Position numbers and translations under genes: made by a program | Shown here: positions 15,901 to 22,112 of the stretch, piece by piece | How the letters are laid out: every line of letters starts with the position of its first letter | How positions within the stretch are numbered: position 1 is the first letter of the stretch | Assembly (NCBI GenBank): GCA_964628455.1 | Contig: CAZVPD010000047.1 | Span: forward strand, 1 to 22,112 | Direction of reading: 5' to 3' | Source of the DNA: JAQVWU01 sp964628455 | Lineage (GTDB): Bacteria > Bacillota > Clostridia > Oscillospirales > CAG-272 | DNA: 22,112 bases | Notes under the pieces: generated by a model | Databases searched by the model: none | The model's input: the letters and a program-made list of their open reading frames with translations, nothing else | What the model was told of the DNA's origin: nothing

Positions 15901-15935
15901 AATGTTTCAAGAATGCCGGTCAGCCGTTTGTACAT
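15897..15935 (-). CDS. 12-codon ORF coupled to the GT-C-like gene
   Basis: The intergenic stretch has a strong ribosome binding site, AAAGGAG (15944-15950), 8 nt before an ATG that opens MYKRLTGILETL and stops at TGA. That TGA overlaps the ATG of the membrane protein (ATGA), in a different frame. It may be a coupling leader peptide. Alternatively it is the original N-terminus of the membrane protein, split off by a one- or two-base indel or sequencing error. I cannot tell these apart here. Confidence 0.4.
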   Translation of the reverse strand: MYKRLTGILETL

Positions 15936-15958
15936 TGATATTTCTCCTTTGGATGAAG

Positions 15959-17584
15959 TTATTCCTGTCTATATAAGGCAATGCGGTCAAAACGGAATTC
16001 ACCGCTTGTCATGCCGGGATCGATTCTCATTTTTTGCAATGTTCCCTGCCAGGCGTCGCATTGGTTCAAAGGAAGATATAATTCGCTCCAAACATCGTCT
16101 TCGGACATCGGATCAACCGAGAATTTGATCGTTTTAATTTCATCCATACCCGGCGATTCATATGTCGAAAAGAAAAACTCCATCCGATCGGAAACAGAAC
16201 TTATGTTGATATATTTAATATACAAAAAAGCACAGTCATCCGTATGAATATCCAATGCATCAGCCGTTAAAAAATGAGGATCGGAACCGCTGCTGACGAC
16301 GCTCAAATAACCGTTTTCTGTTCTAAAATCGCTTATTTGATTGGCTTCAGACCATCCTCCGGTTTTATCATCAAAATTCCATTCCCGGATCAACTCGATA
16401 TTGTCGGGAACCGAAACCGTTTTTTTTGAAGTCAGCGATAAAGTCAAGTCCTCTCCGAATTTAAAATAGCTGATGATTTTCAGCGCGTCATAAGTCAGAG
16501 TGAACGGCTTGGTTTCGGGTAATAACGCCGAAGGAAACGAGACACCGCCTTTGATCAGATAAGCCCGGGGATTTCCGCCCGATTCGGAATATCTGTTTAT
16601 AAACCGGATGAGATCATTATAATATTTCTCATCGGAACCGTTCCTTCCGGTCAGATCGCTGTTTAAAGTTAATATAAAATTCATACCGCGCAAATCACAT
16701 TCTTTTTCAAGATCATAAACGCGGGACATCCAGTCAATGCTGCCCGGCGAATCCGTCGTCACCGTTTCACCGCCGTGACGTCCCAGTGCATAATCATACG
16801 GATTATTCACGATCAGTCCCCAGAGTGGTATGCCCGTATCATCAGCGGTATCCGCGATCATGGACATTTCCAGAAAATAGTCACCTGCGCCGACAGTGCT
16901 GCCGCCGATAAGATTGTATGCCGTTTCACCTTTCCATCCGTAATTATAAAAATCAACCGTCAGTAAAAAACGAACATCGGGCAGATATTCCCGCCAGATT
17001 TTCATAGCTTCCACAGTCTGTGAAATCGCTTCGGCTGTCGTCATAAAACGGTTATCGGGTGTTTTATGAGAGGCGTTCGGATATATGGCATTCGATATGG
17101 AATTTTTAAATATCAGATAATTTATTTCACAACCGTTTTCAATAAGAGAGGACAGATATGTATACTCACCTTTTTGAGGATGATTGACCGAATTGTAGGC
17201 GATCGATTTCTGAGTATTATGAAACGAATCCGATCCAAACGAACTGACAAGACCGCTGCATTCCACAGCGATCTTTATCTCACTTGCTTTTCGAATTTCG
17301 TTGATTTTGCGTATTTGTGCCGGATCAAGATTTTTTACCGAAGCTATACTGATAACGACAACATCGGTACTTCCGTGTGTATTTTTCCATGATGATATGT
17401 CGGATAAAGGACCGATATCATTTAAATAGAGCCATATCTGCTCTTTGTCTTTTTGAATCAGGTCACCTTTTTTGACTGCGGGTTCAGATGCACGGAGTTC
17501 GGAACCGCATGAATTCAAAATAAAAACGAACAGAATAAATCCGTATAATACGGATATAAAAAACGGAAATTTATTTTTTTTCAT
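15959..17584 (-). CDS. lipoprotein with TIM-barrel-like domain and C-terminal beta-sandwich (putative glycan-active)
   Basis: No named family is recognised with confidence. The 541-residue product has a signal peptide with a lipobox at Cys26 (LNSC). A region of about 350 residues has the rhythm of an alpha/beta barrel (WLYLNDIGPL, DVVVISIAS, IKIAVECSG, YLIFKN, RFLLTVDFYNYG, LWGLIVNNP, MNFILTLNS). A C-terminal module of about 140 residues (EWNFDDKTGGW ... GEFRFDRIALYRQ) is typical of galactose-binding-like or carbohydrate-binding domains. An extracellular glycan-binding or glycosidase-like role is likely; catalytic residues are not obvious. The start is the ATG at 17584, 6 nt after AGGG; an in-frame ATG at 17590 touches that site. 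It is first in an operon with the mini-ORF and the GT-C-like gene. Confidence 0.65.
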   Translation of the reverse strand: MKKNKFPFFISVLYGFILFVFILNSCGSELRASEPAVKKGDLIQKDKEQIWLYLNDIGPLSDISSWKNTHGSTDVVVISIASVKNLDPAQIRKINEIRKASEIKIAVECSGLVSSFGSDSFHNTQKSIAYNSVNHPQKGEYTYLSSLIENGCEINYLIFKNSISNAIYPNASHKTPDNRFMTTAEAISQTVEAMKIWREYLPDVRFLLTVDFYNYGWKGETAYNLIGGSTVGAGDYFLEMSMIADTADDTGIPLWGLIVNNPYDYALGRHGGETVTTDSPGSIDWMSRVYDLEKECDLRGMNFILTLNSDLTGRNGSDEKYYNDLIRFINRYSESGGNPRAYLIKGGVSFPSALLPETKPFTLTYDALKIISYFKFGEDLTLSLTSKKTVSVPDNIELIREWNFDDKTGGWSEANQISDFRTENGYLSVVSSGSDPHFLTADALDIHTDDCAFLYIKYINISSVSDRMEFFFSTYESPGMDEIKTIKFSVDPMSEDDVWSELYLPLNQCDAWQGTLQKMRIDPGMTSGEFRFDRIALYRQE

Positions 17585-17647
17585 AATCATCCCTGTAATA
17601 TTTATATTCTGTCACATTTTAACCCTATACGATTAACCGTTCAGGCA

Positions 17648-17675
17648 CTTATATTCTATATGATAAATATGTCAT
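17648..17675 (-). promoter_or_regulatory. weak candidate promoter of the TIM-barrel lipoprotein operon
   Basis: On the minus strand ATGACA (17670-17675) and TATAAG (17648-17653) are separated by 16 bp, each one mismatch from consensus. It lies about 60 bp upstream of the start at 17584. Confidence 0.35.
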
Positions 17676-17710
17676 GAAAGCAAACGATATATGAATATAA
17701 TGTTTTTCAC

Positions 17711-17745
17711 AAAAAAAGACACACCTTGAAAAGCATAGTGTGTCT
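17711..17745 (-). terminator. intrinsic terminator of the DUF4430-ECF operon
   Basis: On the minus strand AGACACAC and GTGTGTCT (17738-17745 and 17717-17724) form an 8-bp stem with a 13-nt loop, followed by a run of seven T. It lies shortly after the S-component stop codon. Confidence 0.85.
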
Positions 17746-17752
17746 GTTGTCT

Positions 17753-18304
17753 TTACTTTACCGAATTATCGGAAATCTTTATGGGTGATGTATTTTTTGC
17801 CATCGGTTTATATAATTTCAGCAATAATGATTTGATCGGGTTAAAAAGTACAAGTGCAATAATGAAATTGGAAACACTGTGCAAAACATCAAACATTATA
17901 CCCGATATCCAATACGTAAATACCATTTGCGGTCCGCCGAAAAACAAAAACGTAAGCGAACATAAAAAGCCGAATAACAACCCGAAAACACCGGAAATAA
18001 AAGCCCATAAATACGCTGACTGAATCCGTCTGAACAGCAATACGAAAACAGCAAGAATCGGCCATACATATATATAAGCGATCCACCATGTGCCGAATCC
18101 GTATGTCAGACCTTCTATTATTACAAATACAAAAATAATAAAAAACACTTTATATCCAAACACAAGACTGAATATAATAATAAGCAGCGAAACCAGTTCG
18201 ACATTGGGTATAAAAGCAAATGCGACCTGTACACCGTATAATACTACACTCATCAAAGCGATTATGATGATATTTCGTATTTTTTCACCGTATTTATTCG
18301 GCAT
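17753..18304 (-). CDS. ECF transporter S component
   Basis: This 183-residue, very hydrophobic protein has about six membrane segments, the size and layout of substrate-binding S components of energy-coupling-factor vitamin importers. The segment FIPNVELVSLLIIIFSLVFG in the first third is typical of several S families, and GFGTWWIAYIYVWPILAVF follows. It needs the shared EcfA/A'/T module, which is not in the window (group II organisation). It begins one base after the stop of the DUF4430 gene (TAAAATG), so translation is coupled. DUF4430 is related to the cobalamin-binding beta domain of transcobalamin and intrinsic factor, which makes a corrinoid a reasonable ligand, but this is inference. 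The short 9-nt tail to the terminator shows it is the last gene. Confidence 0.8.
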   Translation of the reverse strand: MPNKYGEKIRNIIIIALMSVVLYGVQVAFAFIPNVELVSLLIIIFSLVFGYKVFFIIFVFVIIEGLTYGFGTWWIAYIYVWPILAVFVLLFRRIQSAYLWAFISGVFGLLFGFLCSLTFLFFGGPQMVFTYWISGIMFDVLHSVSNFIIALVLFNPIKSLLLKLYKPMAKNTSPIKISDNSVK

Positions 18305-18305
18305 T

Positions 18306-18716
18306 TTACGACCATCCGATGGTCAGTGTAATTTCATAATGGTCTTTGTCGGCAATCACGGTTGTATCGATACCCGTTGTCAGCGCCACGCCGTCTTTGG
18401 TAAAACTCCACCACTCTTCTTTTGATTCATCCGCTGTTATTCCGTCAACCGTCAGAACATAAAGTCCGAATTCGCTTTCGGTTCCTGCCACCAGATTTTT
18501 TTCTTCCAGAGCACCGCGCAGAAATTCGGCTGTCGTCGTGATCTCATAACTTTTTTTTGTACCGTCGGATAAAACCACATCGACAGTAACGGTTTTTTCA
18601 CCTTCGACAGGTTTATCCGAAAACATTTTATAGACGATTAAAAAAACGCCTATAAGTACCGCCAAAACCACACAGGAAATAATAATGGTTTTTAAACTGT
18701 TCTTTTTCACTTCCAA
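18306..18716 (-). CDS. membrane-anchored DUF4430 (transcobalamin-like) protein
   Basis: About 136 residues: a Lys-rich N-terminus, one membrane-spanning segment (about 9-31, IIISCVVLAVLIGVFLIVY), then an exported domain of about 95 residues matching DUF4430: VTVDVVLSDGTKKSYEITT, FLRGALEEKNLV, EFGLYVLTVDGITADESKEEWWSFTKDG, and the C-terminal DHYEITLTIGW. The domain is related to the C-terminal cobalamin-contacting domain of eukaryotic transcobalamin. The frame reaches a GTG at 18725, but AGGTGA (18722-18727) overlaps that codon and is spaced 5 nt from the TTG at 18716, so TTG is the better start. It may capture a vitamin outside the membrane and hand it to the S component encoded next. That role is inferred. 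Confidence 0.78.
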   Translation of the reverse strand: MEVKKNSLKTIIISCVVLAVLIGVFLIVYKMFSDKPVEGEKTVTVDVVLSDGTKKSYEITTTAEFLRGALEEKNLVAGTESEFGLYVLTVDGITADESKEEWWSFTKDGVALTTGIDTTVIADKDHYEITLTIGWS

Positions 18717-18753
18717 GATTCTCACCTTCTTTTGTTAATTTAAATATACATCT

Positions 18754-18783
18754 ATTATAATACTTTACAGACATAAACGTCAA
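18754..18783 (-). promoter_or_regulatory. SigA-type promoter of the DUF4430-ECF operon
   Basis: On the minus strand TTGACG (18778-18783) and a perfect TATAAT (18754-18759) are separated by 18 bp. The leader is only about 30 nt, too short for a cobalamin riboswitch. Confidence 0.75.
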
Positions 18784-18888
18784 GCAATAAACATACAAAT
18801 GATATTGTATATTTGGTAATTTCTTATTGACCCCATAAAAATCATACGTTTTATAAAACTGCGATTTTAATATAATTTATTTTATTCA

Positions 18889-18917
18889 TTGACAAGAATA
18901 TGGCTTTATGATACAAT
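18889..18917 (+). promoter_or_regulatory. SigA-type promoter of the GH95-oxidoreductase operon
   Basis: TTGACA (18889-18894) and TACAAT (18912-18917) are separated by exactly 17 bp. The start would be near 18924, 36 nt before the ATG. TTCGC (18917-18921) and GCGAA (18944-18948) could pair weakly across the leader and touch the ribosome binding site. Confidence 0.8.
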
Positions 18918-18959
18918 TCGCATACGGATATTATACGCCATACGCGAAGGAGATGAAAC

Positions 18960-21107
18960 ATGAGCCTGCATATATTGAGGTATATGAAACCCGCAACTGT
19001 CTGGGAAGAAGCGCTTCCGCTCGGAAACGGGATACTCGGGGCTATGGTGTTCGGAGGTATCGAATGCGACCGTATACAGTTAAACGAGGAGACATTATGG
19101 TCGGGCTATCCTGCGGACAATGAAAATCCCGAATGCGCCGCTCATCTTGATGAAATGCGGCAGTTGATTTTTTCGGGTAGATATAAAGAGGCACAGGACC
19201 TTTGTATCCGTTATCTGGTATGCAGCGGGAAAGGAAGCAAAGGTTCAGGTGAAACGGAGCCATACGGATCCTATCAGACAGCCGGTGATCTGTTTATCGA
19301 ACGGACAGTTGATGAAAAAGCCGGTTACTGCCGTTTACTGGACATCGATACAGGAGTCGCTCAAACTTCATTCGGGAAAATGAAAAGTATATATTTCGTA
19401 TCCTATGAATACAATGTCATTGCAGTCAGACTAACCGGCTGCGGGGAAATAAAAACACGTTATGAGCGCAGGAATGCAGCCGTCACATATGATGGCAATG
19501 ATATCAGAGTATCGGGAACAATCAATCAAAATTGTCTGTCCTACGCTCTGTTAATCAAGACAATTACGATTAGGGACGAAACATTCATTTATATCACGGC
19601 AGCGACAGATTATACAGGAGGAAAACAACCGCAAATAATATGCAGCGAAACAATTCAACGCGCGATAAATGCGGGATATGAAAAAATCGCCGAAGCGCAT
19701 CATGAATATTTTACCGGATTCATGAATCGGGTATCGTTTTCGCTGGGCAGGACGCCGGATGATCTGCCGACAGACGAACATTTACACCGCGGCGCAGATA
19801 AGTCCATGGCCGAATTATATTTTCAATTCGGCCGATACCTTCTTCTGTCATCTTCCCGCGGTGTTTTACCGGCTAATTTACAAGGAATATGGAATAAAGA
19901 TTATATTGCTCCGTGGAGTGCCGATTATCACATAAACATAAACATTCAAATGAATTACTGGCCTGCCGAAGTTGCCAACCTTTCCGAAACACTTCAGCCG
20001 TTTTTCGATTTCATTGAAATGATTGCCAAAGCGGGTGAAAAAACAGCCGGACGCACTTATAACTGCAGGGGCTGGGTCGCACACACGATAACCAATCCGT
20101 GGGGATTTACCGCTCCGGGTGAATATCCGTCATGGGGTTCTTTTACCTGCGCAGGGGCCTGGTGCTGCCGTCATCTTTGGGATCATTATTTATATACGGG
20201 AGATAAAAAATTTCTGAAAAAATACTATCCGGTGATCAAAGGATGCGCGGAATTTTTCTTTGATTTCCTTGTCACGGAACCGAATACCGGATACCTTGTT
20301 ACCATTCCGTCGAATTCTCCTGAAAATTCGTTCTTCGATCCGAAAACCGGTGAATCAGTATCGATGTGCGCCGGACCGACAATCGATAACATGATATTAT
20401 ACGAACTTTTTACTATTACTGCCGAATGTGCCTCAATACTCGACACCGATTCCGGCTTTGCTCTGAAAGCATTGCAATACCGGGAAAAGCTTCCTCCGCT
20501 GAAAAAAGGCAAATACGGGCAAATCAACGAATGGCTGTATGACTTTGAAGAAGCGGAACCGGGACACCGTCATATGTCGAATTTATACGGGCTTCATCCC
20601 GCATCCGTCGTCACAGATTCCAAAACACCCGAATTCATGAAAGCTGCGCGCGTATCCATTGACCGGCGTCTGGCAAACGGCGGCGGTCATACCGGATGGA
20701 GCCGTGCCTGGATTATAAATTTTTTCGCAAGGCTGCATGACGGCAACTCCGCTTTAAAAAACCTGAACGCACTGATTGAAAAAAGCACGCTTGACAATAT
20801 GTTTGACAATCACCCCCCCTTTCAGATAGACGGCAATTTCGGCGGGTGCGCCGGTATAGCGGAAATGCTGGTTCAGAGCCATGACGGATTTTGTGATATT
20901 CTGCCCGCTCTTCCGGACGAATGGAGCGAAGGTTGTTTTACAGGACTTGTTGCTCGCGGAGGATTTATAATCGATGCCGAATGGGATCACGGCAATGTCA
21001 CAGGCTGCAGGATCATTTCCAAATACGGGAATGACCTGAGGGTCAGAATTAACGGAATCATGCATGAAATGAATACCATAAAGAATAAAATATATATTTT
21101 ATTATAA
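18960..21107 (+). CDS. GH95 alpha-L-fucosidase / alpha-L-galactosidase, intracellular
   Basis: This 715-residue inverting glycosidase of family GH95 removes terminal alpha-1,2-linked L-fucose or alpha-L-galactose. It has an N-terminal beta-sandwich (ALPLGNGILGAMVFGG, IQLNEETLWSG), then an (alpha/alpha)6 barrel and a short C-terminal beta domain. Motifs include LPANLQGIWN, WSADYHININIQMNYWPAEVANL, IPSNSPEN, DFEEAEPGHRHMSNLYGLHP (acid Glu expected near 530-531) and QIDGNFGGCAGIAEM (Asp624, expected base). The loop contributing Asn residues in the Bifidobacterium enzyme reads HTITNPWG here, with only Asn379 obvious. There is no signal peptide, so it acts on imported oligosaccharides. The ATG lies 7 nt after AAGGAG (18947-18952). 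It is followed after 29 bp by an oxidoreductase gene. Confidence 0.92.
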   Translation: MSLHILRYMKPATVWEEALPLGNGILGAMVFGGIECDRIQLNEETLWSGYPADNENPECAAHLDEMRQLIFSGRYKEAQDLCIRYLVCSGKGSKGSGETEPYGSYQTAGDLFIERTVDEKAGYCRLLDIDTGVAQTSFGKMKSIYFVSYEYNVIAVRLTGCGEIKTRYERRNAAVTYDGNDIRVSGTINQNCLSYALLIKTITIRDETFIYITAATDYTGGKQPQIICSETIQRAINAGYEKIAEAHHEYFTGFMNRVSFSLGRTPDDLPTDEHLHRGADKSMAELYFQFGRYLLLSSSRGVLPANLQGIWNKDYIAPWSADYHININIQMNYWPAEVANLSETLQPFFDFIEMIAKAGEKTAGRTYNCRGWVAHTITNPWGFTAPGEYPSWGSFTCAGAWCCRHLWDHYLYTGDKKFLKKYYPVIKGCAEFFFDFLVTEPNTGYLVTIPSNSPENSFFDPKTGESVSMCAGPTIDNMILYELFTITAECASILDTDSGFALKALQYREKLPPLKKGKYGQINEWLYDFEEAEPGHRHMSNLYGLHPASVVTDSKTPEFMKAARVSIDRRLANGGGHTGWSRAWIINFFARLHDGNSALKNLNALIEKSTLDNMFDNHPPFQIDGNFGGCAGIAEMLVQSHDGFCDILPALPDEWSEGCFTGLVARGGFIIDAEWDHGNVTGCRIISKYGNDLRVRINGIMHEMNTIKNKIYILL

Positions 21108-21136
21108 ATATAATATTAATTTAGGAGGATTTAAGA

Positions 21137-22112
21137 ATGAGAACGGTAAAAATCGGTATTATCGGATGCGGAGGTATCGCAAACGGAAAACATATGCCTT
21201 CGCTGAAACTTATTGACAATGTAGAAATGGTTGCGTTTTGCGATCTTATACCAGAACGGGCTAAAAAAGCAAAAAAGGATTACGGTACGCCTGATGCCAA
21301 AGTATTTAAAGACTTCCATCGTTTATTGAATCTCGAGGAAATTGAAGTCGTTCATGTATTGACGCCGAATGCCGCTCATTCCAAAATAGCGGTTGCGGCT
21401 TTGCAGGCCGGCAAACATGTCATGTGTGAAAAACCTATGGCACATACAGCCGCCGATGCACGCGCTATGGTAAAAGCGGCAAAAGAAAGCGGTAAAAAAT
21501 TAACCATAGGTTATCAGTCGCGCAGCAACCCTGTTTATCAATATGCACACAATCTGGTGAAAAGCGGTGCTTTAGGCGACATCTATTATGTGAAGGCTCC
21601 TGCCATCCGCCGCCGCGGCGTACCGACGTGGGGTGTTTTCCTTGACAAAGAAAAACAAGGCGGCGGACCGATGATCGATATAGGAACACATTCGATTGAC
21701 GCCGCGCTCTATGTCATCGGCAATTATGACGTCGAAAGCGTTACCGGGTCCATCTTTAACAAGCTTGCCGAAAACGTTCAGGATAACGGTGATTGGGGTA
21801 TGTGGAAGCCCGGAGAATTCCAGGTGGAGGATTGTGCTGTCGGATATATCAAGTTCAGAAACGGATGTACCATGATCGTCGAGGCAAGCTGGCTTCTGAA
21901 TATAGAATCCGGAGGGGTTCCTACCTTCTGCGGTACCAAAGGCGGTATCGAACTTCGGGACGGTCTGCGTCTTAACGGCGAACGCGACGGCAAGCTTTTT
22001 ACCGAATCCCTTAAACCGAATTATACCGACCGGGATTATTTTAAAGACATGAATATAAGTCCCGAACAATATGAAGCAAGGCAATGGATAAAAAGCATCG
22101 TGGAAGACACTC
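21137..22112 (+). CDS. Gfo/Idh/MocA-family NAD(P)-dependent oxidoreductase, 3' end outside the window
   Basis: The frame is open for 325 codons to the window end. It begins with a Rossmann nucleotide-binding motif (IGIIGCGGIANGKH, residues 6-19). HVMCEKPMA follows, with the catalytic-type Lys99 of the EKP motif, and then GGGPMIDIGTHSIDAAL with Asp181 and His185, the usual catalytic pair in sugar dehydrogenases of this family. The C-terminal alpha/beta domain is partly present (about 125 onwards). Members oxidise sugars or inositols, or use a tightly bound NAD for hydrolysis as in GH109. AGGAGG (21123-21128) is spaced 8 nt from the ATG. Transcribed with the GH95 gene, it probably processes the sugar released or a related substrate. 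Full members have about 350-400 residues, so little is missing. Confidence 0.9.
   Translation, partial: MRTVKIGIIGCGGIANGKHMPSLKLIDNVEMVAFCDLIPERAKKAKKDYGTPDAKVFKDFHRLLNLEEIEVVHVLTPNAAHSKIAVAALQAGKHVMCEKPMAHTAADARAMVKAAKESGKKLTIGYQSRSNPVYQYAHNLVKSGALGDIYYVKAPAIRRRGVPTWGVFLDKEKQGGGPMIDIGTHSIDAALYVIGNYDVESVTGSIFNKLAENVQDNGDWGMWKPGEFQVEDCAVGYIKFRNGCTMIVEASWLLNIESGGVPTFCGTKGGIELRDGLRLNGERDGKLFTESLKPNYTDRDYFKDMNISPEQYEARQWIKSIVEDT

Noticed and set aside
18717..18783. Cobalamin riboswitch before the DUF4430-ECF operon
   Set aside because: The predicted leader is about 30 nt, far too short for that RNA class.

Overview
The window looks like part of a chromosome from an anaerobic, Gram-positive-type bacterium, most likely an uncultured member of the Bacillota class Clostridia. 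This is inferred from several things: strong AGGAGG- or AAGGTGG-type ribosome binding sites, near-consensus SigA promoters, many lipobox-type lipoproteins, an ECF vitamin-transporter S component, moderate-to-low GC, and proteins that resemble clostridial families. There is no sign of phage, insertion sequences, CRISPR or an origin. Most of the window concerns carbohydrate capture and breakdown.

Layout. Positions 1-4508 (+) hold the 3' part of a PepD-type Xaa-His dipeptidase, then a lipoprotein solute-binding protein with no permease in view, then a lipoprotein with a GH123-like/DUF4091 glycosidase fold. The last gene overlaps, tail to tail, a two-gene minus-strand operon (4477-6912) of a DegT-type PLP aminotransferase and a leaderless NodB-like deacetylase carrying a beta-sandwich domain. 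A divergent plus-strand unit (7120-9272) encodes a lipid-anchored FKBP/trigger-factor-like foldase and a uroporphyrinogen-decarboxylase-like protein. It ends at a strong intrinsic terminator.

Positions 9316-13739 (-) form an L-arabinose catabolic operon: ribulokinase (araB), an isomerase of the L-fucose-isomerase type where araA would be expected, a small lipoprotein, and L-ribulose-5-phosphate 4-epimerase (araD). It is preceded by a perfect-consensus promoter and a leader of about 190 nt containing two perfect inverted repeats. Next on the same strand comes tRNA-Val(GAC) with its own promoter and terminator. Upstream of it lies a pair made of a TIM-barrel-like lipoprotein and a polytopic GT-C-like membrane protein. 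A 12-codon ORF sits between those two and overlaps the start of the second by ATGA.

Positions 17753-18716 (-) encode a membrane-anchored DUF4430 (transcobalamin-like) protein and an ECF S component, suggesting a vitamin-uptake pair. From a divergent promoter, positions 18960-22112 (+) encode an intracellular GH95 alpha-L-fucosidase/galactosidase and a Gfo/Idh/MocA oxidoreductase cut off by the window end.

Taken together, surface lipoproteins would bind or trim glycans, cytoplasmic enzymes (GH95, the oxidoreductase, the ara operon) would process imported sugars, and accessory systems would handle protein folding outside the membrane and vitamin uptake. The features most worth a second look are the non-canonical isomerase and lipoprotein in the ara operon, its structured leader, the coupled mini-ORF, and the DUF4430/ECF pair.
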